DNA from: Sandaracinus amylolyticus
GTDB taxonomy: Bacteria > Myxococcota_A > Polyangia > Polyangiales > Sandaracinaceae
NCBI RefSeq assembly: GCF_000737325.1
Contig: NZ_CP011125.1
Span: forward strand, 8,246,001 to 8,310,000
Direction of reading: 5' to 3'
Length of the DNA stretch: 64,000 nt
Numbering within the stretch: position 1 is the first letter of the stretch; each line of letters starts with the position of its first letter. Position numbers and translations under genes: made by a program. This document shows, in pieces, positions 51,973 through 63,063 of the stretch. The notes under the pieces are model-generated. The model saw only the letters and a program-made list of their open reading frames with translations. It was not told where the DNA came from and did no database searches.

Positions 51973-53139
51973 TCAGCGCGCCGCTCCGAACCCCACGCGA
52001 TCGCGGGACGGCTCCGGCGCACCGCGCGCAGCGTCGATGTCGGACTTCAGCTGCGAGGCGCCGTCGTGCGCTTTCGTGGACGTTGCCGCTCCCGCCAAGG
52101 ATAGACCGCTTGCAGTCATCGTGAACACCATCACGGTCGGATCCTCGGAGTTCGGATACTCCATCGTGCACAGGACTCCATTAGGGGCGATGATTTCGTA
52201 CTGCTCCTTCGCGATCGCGTGTGGCGGGTTGTCGCCGGGCTCGTTTTTCTCCGGGATGCAGTGCGAACTCACCACGACGTAGCCATCGGGCTGAGCGGCC
52301 TGCTCGAGCACGTCGAGGAGATCCTGCTGCAGTACTTCCTCGTCGTCTTCGCTCTCCCCCCAGAACATGACGGACTTCGAACAGTGGTGCGGCGCAAGGA
52401 GGATGTTCCACTTGAGATCTTCTTCACTGCTTCGGTCGAAGATCGCTTTCACGGTCGGGTAGCAGAGATCGCCGAAGAGCAGCGCGCGCCCGACCGCCTC
52501 GCCGTCGAATAGACTAATCTGCAGCCCGACGCAGGAGTCGTTGCGCTCGCTCGCGATATCGTCTTTGAACGGCGCGTGCACGAACGCCCGGAATGTCGCC
52601 GAGAGGTCGGCGCCGTCGATCTCAGTGACCGCATTCCCAGGGATCGTGAGCCGGGCCTCAGGGAAGCCCTTGTAGTCGCTCTCCTGCAGTACCTCGTGGT
52701 ACCCGATGATGCGCACGCGGTCGCCCGCCGGGACCGTGCCCTTGGCGTCGATGGTAGCTTTGACGCGTCGTTTCGCCTCGGTCTGGAACGCCCTGGCATC
52801 GTCGCCGAGGTCACCCTTGTACTCGGTAAACACGCGAGGCGTGAACCACAGCTCGCCGATGCCGACCTTCTTCTGCAACTCGGCGAAGCCTCGGCAGTGA
52901 TCAGTATCAGGGTGCGTGAGCACAAAGAGCGACAGGTACGGCCGGCCGTTCTTCTTAGGCAGCATCTGCACGAGCTCGTCGACGATCGGAAGCGACGGGT
53001 CGTCATCGCCTTCGGCTTTCTCAAGGTGATTGACGTCGACCTGCACCACCGTGCTCTTGTCGATCGCGATCGTCGCGCTGTCGCCGGTGCCCACTGGCCA
53101 AAAAACGAATCCCTTGTCGGGAAGCGTGCGGGTGGTCAT
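51973..53139 (-). CDS. Metallo-beta-lactamase-fold hydrolase, first gene of the conjugation operon
   Basis: 388 residues. ATG 53139 follows AGGAGGT by 5 bases, the best ribosome site of the operon. An intact metal motif HPDTDH (His76, Asp78, Asp80, His81) lies in LFVLTHPDTDHCRGF. The GTGDSATIAIDKSTVVQVDVN start is like ComEC-type DVGQGD, and LLFGDLCYPTV and LLAPHHCSKSVMFWGE supply the later ligands. No signal peptide is seen. The last 40 residues (SLAGAATSTKAHDGASQLKSD onward) look flexible and end GFGAAR. The reaction is unknown; relatives process nucleic acids or cyclic nucleotides. Confidence 0.85.
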   Translation of the reverse strand: MTTRTLPDKGFVFWPVGTGDSATIAIDKSTVVQVDVNHLEKAEGDDDPSLPIVDELVQMLPKKNGRPYLSLFVLTHPDTDHCRGFAELQKKVGIGELWFTPRVFTEYKGDLGDDARAFQTEAKRRVKATIDAKGTVPAGDRVRIIGYHEVLQESDYKGFPEARLTIPGNAVTEIDGADLSATFRAFVHAPFKDDIASERNDSCVGLQISLFDGEAVGRALLFGDLCYPTVKAIFDRSSEEDLKWNILLAPHHCSKSVMFWGESEDDEEVLQQDLLDVLEQAAQPDGYVVVSSHCIPEKNEPGDNPPHAIAKEQYEIIAPNGVLCTMEYPNSEDPTVMVFTMTASGLSLAGAATSTKAHDGASQLKSDIDAARGAPEPSRDRVGFGAAR

Positions 53140-53340
53140 GCGATACCTCCTGAGCGATCGTTGTGCGATCCATCCGGGCCATCGACGCAACGCGCGTCGC
53201 AACACGGGTTGCGCCGCCTAAGCGCGCCGCGCCGCTCGTGCTCTTCGTAGGTTTAGCTACCGAGGAACAGGAGGGGAGCCTGGCGCGCCCGAAATCATCG
53301 GTCACGCCCGCGGAAGTGGACCGCACCCACCGTCTCGCGT

Positions 53341-53364
53341 CAATCACCCTCACGGGTGATTGAG
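53341..53364. terminator. Perfect 10-bp stem-loop between divergent units
   Basis: TCAATCACCC-TCAC-GGGTGATTGA is symmetrical. It lies 202 bases upstream of the metallo-beta-lactamase operon start and 72 bases upstream of the membrane-protein gene. It may be an operator or a relic terminator. The rest of 53140-53435 shows no gene. Confidence 0.5.
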
Positions 53365-53435
53365 CACACTCGAGAGGCACGCCGAGACTGTCATGCGAGC
53401 GTCATCATCGTGACGCCAGTGATACGGTCCACCGA

Positions 53436-54092
53436 GTGTCGAACTCGCTAAAACGCGTCTCGATCGCGCTGGTCGCAGCTTATGCATTCGCATACGCCGC
53501 AACGGGAGCTTGGGTTGTGCACGGCACGCCCGCGATCGCGGAGTCTGCACTCAACTCGGCCGGAGGGATCGACTGGACCAAAGCCGCAATCGCCGCGGTT
53601 GTCGCAGTCGCCGCGATGGCTCTGAACGGTGTCGTTGACCACGGAACGAAGACGTCCATCGTTTACCTGACACGCCGCTATCCTGAGCCCGGCACGCGCG
53701 TGTTCAGCGCACTCATCTCGGGCGACCCCCGTATCGATCCGGTCCGTGTGCGTGCGCTGGTCGGCGGTGAACTCCCTAACGATCCGGCCGAGCAGAATAG
53801 AGTATGGTATCGGCTCTACCGCGCCAACGAGAGCGACCCGTCGGTGCGACAGACGCACTTCGAGTGGCTGCTCTTTCGCGACTTGACTTGGGTCTCCATC
53901 GTACTGGGCTGCTTAGGATGCATCCTCGTGTACTCAGCGATGCCGACCGCACGGATGGCGACGCTGTATGCATCCGCATCTGTCGGAATCACGATCGTAT
54001 TCTGCATCGTTGCGCGCGCGCGCGGCAACGCGTTCGTGCGCACGGTCGTAGCTGTGGCGTCCGCCGGAGTTGAGCCGGCCGCGAAGGGCTGA
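53436..54092 (+). CDS. Multi-pass membrane protein, possible effector
   Basis: 218 residues from GTG 53436. Four hydrophobic segments are visible: about 8-30 (ALVAAYAFAYAATGAWVV), 47-66 (AAIAAVVAVAAMALNGVV), 150-170 (LTWVSIVLGCLGCILVYSA) and 176-195 (LYASASVGITIVFCIVAR). Between the second and third lies a cytoplasmic domain with RRYPEPGTRVFSALISGDPRID and LPNDPAEQNRVWYRLYRANESDP. No family is firmly recognised; small multi-helix membrane proteins next to sensors are common effectors in defence loci. The metallo-beta-lactamase gene follows after 156 bases. Confidence 0.7.
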   Translation: MSNSLKRVSIALVAAYAFAYAATGAWVVHGTPAIAESALNSAGGIDWTKAAIAAVVAVAAMALNGVVDHGTKTSIVYLTRRYPEPGTRVFSALISGDPRIDPVRVRALVGGELPNDPAEQNRVWYRLYRANESDPSVRQTHFEWLLFRDLTWVSIVLGCLGCILVYSAMPTARMATLYASASVGITIVFCIVARARGNAFVRTVVAVASAGVEPAAKG

Positions 54093-54248
54093 TTCGAGAG
54101 CGCGTCTCCGCTGCAACAGCTCGCAGCGTGCCTCGCCTCGGAGAACTGGCGCCTGTGACGGATCGGGGGACCGCGTTGCCCCACACCGCGCAACAGTGTC
54201 GCCGGCCCGCCATTTCCGGTTGACCGCGTGAGGTCGCCCTGAAACTTC

Positions 54249-55733
54249 ATGGCTACTATCCCCGAAATTGCATCTCGCTACTCCATCCCCCTGTGCTGCG
54301 TTCCCAGCTTAATCGAACTCTGGCGCCTGGGAGAGCTGCTGGAGCTCTCTGCCACTGACGCTGTTTTGTTCGAAGCGCTGGAGAAGGCCTACGCGGAGGC
54401 GAAGACCAAGTTATGCGACCGCGTCGGACGCAAGCAGGCGATCGCGTTCCTAGTGGAATACGACGCCATCTCGCGTGCAATCGTCGGCACTCCCAGCCAG
54501 ACCGGGACGCGGCATGAAGTAGGCACTGCCCAAGGAGCGCCCATGTCACGTGCGACCGCCGTGTTCACCCAACGCCCTGTTGGACAGGGCGGATTTCTAA
54601 CTGGAACGCTTGAGGCTCTCGACGAGGAAGTCAACATCGTTTACGACTGCGGATCGCGCAACCAAAAAGAGCTGCGACGCGAGATCGCCACGTTTCAGCA
54701 TGGCCCGGGCCGAAGAATCGACATACTCGTTCTCTCGCATCTCGACTCTGACCACGTGAATGGCGTCGAGGCCCTTCTCGCGAAAAACGGCGCAGGAGCC
54801 GTGATCTTGCCGTATCTCACGCCAGTCGAGCGCGTCCAGCTCGCTGTCGGAGAGATCAGGAGTGACGGATACGGGCCGGATGCCGCCGAGCGCATCGTAA
54901 GCCCAATCAGTTGGTTGAGGAACCGCGGAGCACGGCGCGTTTACCTCGTGGCGCGCGGCGATCACGACGGTAGCCCGCGCCTTCTCGAACCGAAGCCACC
55001 TGAACGGATCCACGCGGCGCAATGGTGGGAGCTCAGCGGCGTCCATTCCACTGATGTTGCAGCCGACGGCGCAATCGGTTCTGGCGGCGTGCTGAAATTG
55101 CGAGTACTGGGCGCAGACCTCTGGGACGTTGCCCTATACGCTCCGCGCATCGACGCGAAAGCGCAGCTCGACCTCGAACGTCGCGTGTGCAGCGCCCTAG
55201 AACGCTCGGTCAACTTCGATGCAGTGTTGAGGGAGGCCGTCTGGAGCGAAACGCTCAGGAAGCGACTGGTGAGCGCGTATGACCGTGCGATCGGACGTGC
55301 ACCGAATGACATGTCTCTGTGCATGTGCACCGGACCGAGCCATCCGGATTGCTGGAGGGCAGTGGGCCGGCAGCCTTCACGGAGGCTGAACTGGTTGTCC
55401 ACGGGCGACCTTCCGCTCCGGTCAGCAGTGCAGATCGCGGAATTCGCGGCCGGGTTGGATCCCGTTCGCCTTCGGGGCGTGGACGTTTTCGTGATCCCCC
55501 ATCATGGGTCCAAGCACAACTGTGACGTTGACGAGCTGAGCAAGCTGCTGACGCCGCGCGACTGGCTCGCTTGCGCTGGCCGCTCGGCTCATCATCCCTC
55601 GCCGGCCATACGCCGCCAGATCACGAGATGGCACCAGGGATCGTTCAAGAAAGTCGGGTTGCTGCCCCGAACTGCCTTCCGCCGCGCGTTTCGGACGAAT
55701 GGACTGGCTAACCCCGGAGATCAGAACCGTTGA
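54249..55733 (+). CDS. Metallo-beta-lactamase-fold protein with N-terminal extension
   Basis: 494 residues from ATG 54249. An alternative ATG 54543 has a much better ribosome site (AAGGAG, 5 bases) and would give 396 residues starting SRATAVFTQRPVGQGGFLTG, exactly where the fold begins. The first 98 residues are helical (VPSLIELWRLGELLELSATDAVLFEAL) and may be a separate module. The metal motif HLDSDH is intact in ILVLSHLDSDHVNGVEAL, with VFVIPHHGSKHNCDVDEL later. It is the third such fold in 8 kb. The C-terminal end runs into the IS630 remnant. Confidence 0.8.
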   Translation: MATIPEIASRYSIPLCCVPSLIELWRLGELLELSATDAVLFEALEKAYAEAKTKLCDRVGRKQAIAFLVEYDAISRAIVGTPSQTGTRHEVGTAQGAPMSRATAVFTQRPVGQGGFLTGTLEALDEEVNIVYDCGSRNQKELRREIATFQHGPGRRIDILVLSHLDSDHVNGVEALLAKNGAGAVILPYLTPVERVQLAVGEIRSDGYGPDAAERIVSPISWLRNRGARRVYLVARGDHDGSPRLLEPKPPERIHAAQWWELSGVHSTDVAADGAIGSGGVLKLRVLGADLWDVALYAPRIDAKAQLDLERRVCSALERSVNFDAVLREAVWSETLRKRLVSAYDRAIGRAPNDMSLCMCTGPSHPDCWRAVGRQPSRRLNWLSTGDLPLRSAVQIAEFAAGLDPVRLRGVDVFVIPHHGSKHNCDVDELSKLLTPRDWLACAGRSAHHPSPAIRRQITRWHQGSFKKVGLLPRTAFRRAFRTNGLANPGDQNR

Positions 55734-56625
55734 TTCGCATATCCAGCGTAGCGAAACCAGCGCTCGCAATGGTGCCGAATCACTCGACGACGCGCTCGCT
55801 GGGCGAGGCGACATACAAGAAGCGGGCGCGCAGAGGCTGGGCGCGAATGAACTGCTTCAGCAAACCCCCGCGCGGACTCGATGGGATTCAGGTCGGGAGA
55901 GTACGTCGGCTGGTACATCACCTTGGTGCCGTGGTCGGCTCGCGATGCGGGCAACCCGCGGGTCGTGAGCGCGGCGAGGTTGTCCAGACGAGGACGTGCC
56001 GCTATTGAGGCTGGAAGAAGCTTGCCCCGAGCCACGCCACGAACCGCTCGGCGTTCATCGTCGCGAACATCGTGGATGTCTGAACCCAGCCGGAGAGGCG
56101 AATCGCGCCAAGCACAGTGAGTTCGTGCCCACTTTGATCGGGCGCCGCTCCACGCGTTCGTCGCCGCTGGGACCCATGCGTGCGCGCGATGCATGACGGT
56201 CGTGAGCCCGATTCGTCCAGAAACCACAAGGCGCTCGAAGGGAACGCGCCGGATGCGACACACGAACGCCGCACGTTGACGATCACGTCCTCTCGAAGCT
56301 GCTCAGCCGGGGCGGACACGCCTTTTTTCCCCACGCACCCGTGCCGATGAAGAGCCTTTCACACTCGGCACCTGCGCGCCGACTTCCTCGGCGACCTCGG
56401 TTGAGCTCGACATCGCGTTCGGATGCGCTCGGAGAGTGGCCGCCAGCGCCTCGCCGGCAACACGCGGAGGGGGGGCCGCATAGTGCGGCTTCGGGCTCAA
56501 GACGCCCACTCCCGCGCCAGTCACCCCATCGCTTGGCGGACGCAGTGACGGCGCCGAATCGGGTCCCGCCTGCTCGCCCCGTCTCGAAAGCCTCGACCAC
56601 TTCTTGCGAATGACGGGATACCTCG
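55721..56625 (-). pseudogene. IS630-family transposase, decayed
   Basis: Pieces lie in different minus-strand frames in the right order. VEAFETGRAGGTRFGAVTAS is at about 56595. LSPKPHYAAPPP and a DUF-like linker are near 56470. LWFLDESGSRPSCIARTHGS and LGAIRLSGWVQTSTMF, ending FVAWLGASFF, are at 56002-56334. DNLAALT then QPTYSPDLNPIESARG and WFRYAGYANQRF end at 55721. The DDE residues are recognisable (DES, DN, PDLNPIE), but several frameshifts break the gene. Its end overlaps the metallo-beta-lactamase stop by 13 bases. Confidence 0.85.
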
Positions 56626-56639
56626 CCCACCTCGCCCAT

Positions 56640-57100
56640 CCCCTGGGTGGATCACAGCTCCCGAGCGGAAGTGCGGGATAAACCTCGCGAATTCTGGACA
56701 GAGGCGAGCGGAGGGCACGCCGCGCAGTATCGAGGCGATGATCACCCCGCGATCGATCCACCCCCAGGGGTGACTTAAGACTTGGCAATGGAGATCCCTC
56801 GGCTGCAACGATCACTAGACAGCGCCAGTCGGCTTTCGCTACGAATGCTCCGGGTCCCAGTGCACCGAGATGTCGGCGGGCAAGGGGAGAGCGGGGTGTG
56901 ATCGGACGGAGTCACACGTTCGATTGGGTCCAGGCCGCGGCAGGTGCAGTGCATCGTGAGAGCTATCGACGGCGCGGCCCGCTCCCATCCGAACGAGCTT
57001 GGCGCGTTTCCTACTGGTCAACGCGCGGATTGGCGTGCCTTTCGGGATGCCAGCATCGTGCGGCTTCTGCGCGGCGGGTTGAGGGCAAGCAAGCACAGGT
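56640..57100. other. Intergenic stretch without a supported gene
   Basis: No coding frame with a start signal or recognised family was found. It contains the hairpin CACCCC-CA-GGGGTG at 56759-56772, similar to the one beside the group II intron. It probably holds the promoter of the hydrolase-NTPase gene. Confidence 0.5.
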
Positions 57101-59641
57101 ATGCCGATCTCTCTTCATAATACTCTCGCTTGGATCGCGGGGACTGTTCGATTTGCCACGCGCCTGAATTCGCCTTCACGCGCACGGATAGCTGTTTATG
57201 AGGTGCCGCGCACGGACGCCGGTCCGACGGCCGCGGACGTCGTCCTGCTACATGGACTGGGCGGCGATGCATGGGGAACATGGGCTGCGTCAGAACATCC
57301 GGAGGCTTACTGGCCCGGCTGGATGTCTCGAGGACTTGGCGTCCGTGTGCTGTGCGTCCAGTACCCCACGCAGGTAGCCAGCTTTCAGCCCACACCGAAC
57401 ATGCCCGCGCCCTGGCGAGCGGGGCTGGTGGGTAGCGCGTTGGAAACCGCCGGAGTCGGGACGCGCCCTTGGGTCATGATTGCCCACAGCCTGGGCGGAG
57501 TCGTCGCGAAGCACCTGGTCGTACAGCTCGAGCGCAAGGCGGACACGCGCCCCATCGTTGACCAGCTGCAAGGGATGCTCTTCATCGCAACTCCACACGA
57601 TGGGTCTCACGTGGCGAACATCGCGAGTCACACGTCGTGGCTTGTGGGGCAAGATGTGCTCTATCTCCAGCGGCGGCGCGCCTGGGGGGAGCTCGAAGAA
57701 CTCCATCAGCAGTTTCTCGCATCTGTGGGTACTGCGCGTGATCGCCGCCCCGCAACCGGCGCTGGCGCGCGCCCGCCCCGGCTGCGCGGCATGTACGAAA
57801 CTCTCGAGACCAAGGGAGTGCTCGTCGTGCCCCGGAGCAGCGCTCTGCGCGGCATGGATAACGAGAACAATGACCCCTTCGCCGCCGTTGATGGCGACCA
57901 CTTCGCGTGCTGCAAGCCGGAAGCGCCGTCCGATCCGGCATACGTGCGCATGGAAGAGTATGTGCGCGCGCTTCTGACCGAGGCGCCACCACCGTCTACA
58001 TCGACGGATCCACCGTCTACATCGACGAAGGGACCGTCTACATCGACGAAGCCGCTTCCACCTGTACCCCGCCCGAGAAGACGCTCGCGCGCTGTGGGCG
58101 TTGGGGCGGTAGTCGCGACGCTAGCGATAGTAGTCGGCGCGATGGGCGTCTGGCGCCACGAGATGAGAGCCTGGATACAGAGCCGCCCGATCCGCCTCGC
58201 CGCGGTAGCTCATCAGGACGAGCACGCATTGACGCGGGACTGGGAAATCTCGCGCTTTGCGCACGATGGCGATCCACTTCACCCCGCTCGAACACTTGGC
58301 GACGTGCTCGTCGAGGCAAACAGCCAGGTGCGTCAGCTGCGCGAGTGCCTGCAGGAGTCGACGGGATCGAGGGCCGACTGCGTTGGCGTGACGATCATCG
58401 TCGCGCCCGGGGGCACCGGGAAGGGACCCGTCGGTCGCCATCTTGCGGTGACCTTGGCCGGCGCCACACGCATCGACCTCGCATGGCCCCGCGACGCTGG
58501 TGCGGCATTCGATTCGCTCGGAGGCACATACGAACCGTACTCCACCGTCCCGGGTGTGCTCGCAGCGTCGCTACCCGCACCCCAGTTTGATCGCGTGCGG
58601 TGGCCGCATGCGCGCGACGGTGCTGCTGATCGTGCCACGGACGCAAGCGAATTGAATGTACCCGGGAGCGCTCCAACGGACGCTGCCCGTGACACGGGCA
58701 GCGGCGCGCTCGCCGCGCGCTTTTCCGCTGTCATCGACTTTTACGGACAGAACGCTCCGGCTCATGAGCGTGGGTTCATTCGTGCGAACCCGAGGACCGT
58801 GATTGTCGACTCACTAGATGAGATCTCGGCGTCAAGCGGCCGGGCAATACTAGAACTCGCAACAGCATGGACCGCCGAGGACGACGAACGGGCCGTGGTG
58901 TTCCTGAGTCGTGCCGAGGCTGCCATTCCGCTGGTCCGCACGCACGGAGATACACGCGCGATTGGCATTGCACGTCTGGATCCACTCTTCGTGGGCTCTG
59001 GCGAAACGTTTCTCTGGTACCTGACGGACGTTGCATGCACCGCGCATCTCCGCGGGGTGCCGCTCCCGTCGAGTGCGCAGGGAAGAATGACGTGCGCGGA
59101 GCACGAGTCGTGGGCTGATCGACGAGCTTGGGCTGTCGACGCCGCGGCCGGCCTCGGACTGGATGGCGCACGTGACCTGCTGTACGCAGGCGAAACCGGA
59201 AACATCGTCATCCAGGCCGCGTTCGACGGAAGCGACCGAATCCCCACGGCAGTCCTCACTAGACTCCTGCAGCGGGCACGCGAGCACCACGGTCGACCTC
59301 AGCCCGGTGATCGCTTGTTCGCGCCCTACTTCAGCGCGCTCTCGACGCTAGCTCACGAAGGCATTCCACGCGGTGCGGGCATGACGCGCGCCGATGTCCT
59401 CGTCGGCATGGGGGCAGTGCGTTTCTCTGTTGGATCGCAATCGTACGAGATTCGAGAGGCCGACCTGCTGCGGTTCTCGGGCTTCGTCGCATACCACGGC
59501 GATGGCTTTGAATTTCATCCGCCAGCGCTGCAAGCCGTACTCGCATCGGCGGAGCTCCGCGATGGGCAAGTCGTCGTCGACGAGGCCCGCTACGGCGCGG
59601 CCATGGCCTGCGTTCTTCCGGGCTGCCCCCTTGGGCTCTAA
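57101..59641 (+). CDS. Alpha/beta hydrolase fused to membrane segment and predicted NTPase
   Basis: 846 residues. Residues 40-290 are a SERAC1/DUF676-like serine hydrolase: VVLLHGLGGDAWGTW, nucleophile Ser130 in MIAHSLGGVVAKHLV, and LFIATPHDGS. A low-complexity hinge (PSTSTDPPSTSTKGPSTSTK, from three 21-base repeats at 57992-58048) and a transmembrane helix (VGVGAVVATLAIVVGAMGVW, about 332-351) follow. Residues about 430-846 hold a P-loop-like IIVAPGGTGKGPVGRHLA with Gly where Ser/Thr is usual, and a Walker B-like TVIVDSLDEISA (about 567), then helical repeats. The layout resembles STAND/NACHT-type defence proteins with an esterase effector, but activity is unproven. Confidence 0.75.
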   Translation: MPISLHNTLAWIAGTVRFATRLNSPSRARIAVYEVPRTDAGPTAADVVLLHGLGGDAWGTWAASEHPEAYWPGWMSRGLGVRVLCVQYPTQVASFQPTPNMPAPWRAGLVGSALETAGVGTRPWVMIAHSLGGVVAKHLVVQLERKADTRPIVDQLQGMLFIATPHDGSHVANIASHTSWLVGQDVLYLQRRRAWGELEELHQQFLASVGTARDRRPATGAGARPPRLRGMYETLETKGVLVVPRSSALRGMDNENNDPFAAVDGDHFACCKPEAPSDPAYVRMEEYVRALLTEAPPPSTSTDPPSTSTKGPSTSTKPLPPVPRPRRRSRAVGVGAVVATLAIVVGAMGVWRHEMRAWIQSRPIRLAAVAHQDEHALTRDWEISRFAHDGDPLHPARTLGDVLVEANSQVRQLRECLQESTGSRADCVGVTIIVAPGGTGKGPVGRHLAVTLAGATRIDLAWPRDAGAAFDSLGGTYEPYSTVPGVLAASLPAPQFDRVRWPHARDGAADRATDASELNVPGSAPTDAARDTGSGALAARFSAVIDFYGQNAPAHERGFIRANPRTVIVDSLDEISASSGRAILELATAWTAEDDERAVVFLSRAEAAIPLVRTHGDTRAIGIARLDPLFVGSGETFLWYLTDVACTAHLRGVPLPSSAQGRMTCAEHESWADRRAWAVDAAAGLGLDGARDLLYAGETGNIVIQAAFDGSDRIPTAVLTRLLQRAREHHGRPQPGDRLFAPYFSALSTLAHEGIPRGAGMTRADVLVGMGAVRFSVGSQSYEIREADLLRFSGFVAYHGDGFEFHPPALQAVLASAELRDGQVVVDEARYGAAMACVLPGCPLGL
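57992..58048 (+). repeat. Three 15-bp direct repeats encoding the STST hinge
   Basis: CCGTCTACATCGACG occurs at 57992, 58013 and 58034, period 21 bases, coding for a seven-residue P-S-T-S-T-x-x unit. The period is in frame, so copy number can change without breaking the protein. Confidence 0.85.
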
Positions 59642-59943
59642 CTAGGCTCCCCTCCCCGCACGGCAGGTTGATGAATAGCGGTACTCGCAGGTAGCCCTCC
59701 CGCAGCGCGCCGCGATCGCGCTCTTCAAGAGCGTTGGTGGCTCGCAAACACGACTCTGGCGAGGAGCCCGAACCTCGGGCTCTGCCGTCGATATCTGACG
59801 TCTTCCGGCCGGGTGGGCGATGCATCCACCGGAACCCGTCGGGTCGCCCGGACGCACCCACGCGTGTGCCGCGGCTCGGCCGTGAATCACACTCCTCAAC
59901 GCGAAAGCGCTCGTCCAGCTTCTGATACCGAGCGGCTCGCGCG
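59642..59943. other. Intergenic stretch between convergent genes, no gene seen
   Basis: No supported coding or RNA gene was found. It separates the hydrolase-NTPase gene from hsdR, which converge on it; a terminator is expected but no strong stem was identified. Confidence 0.45.

Positions 59944-63059
<3,116 letters not shown>

Positions 63060-63063
<4 letters not shown>

Noticed and set aside
47632-53139. Complete type II CBASS operon
   Set aside because: No CD-NTase gene is present in the operon or next to it, and Cap2/Cap3-like functions are fused in one protein; only the components are similar.
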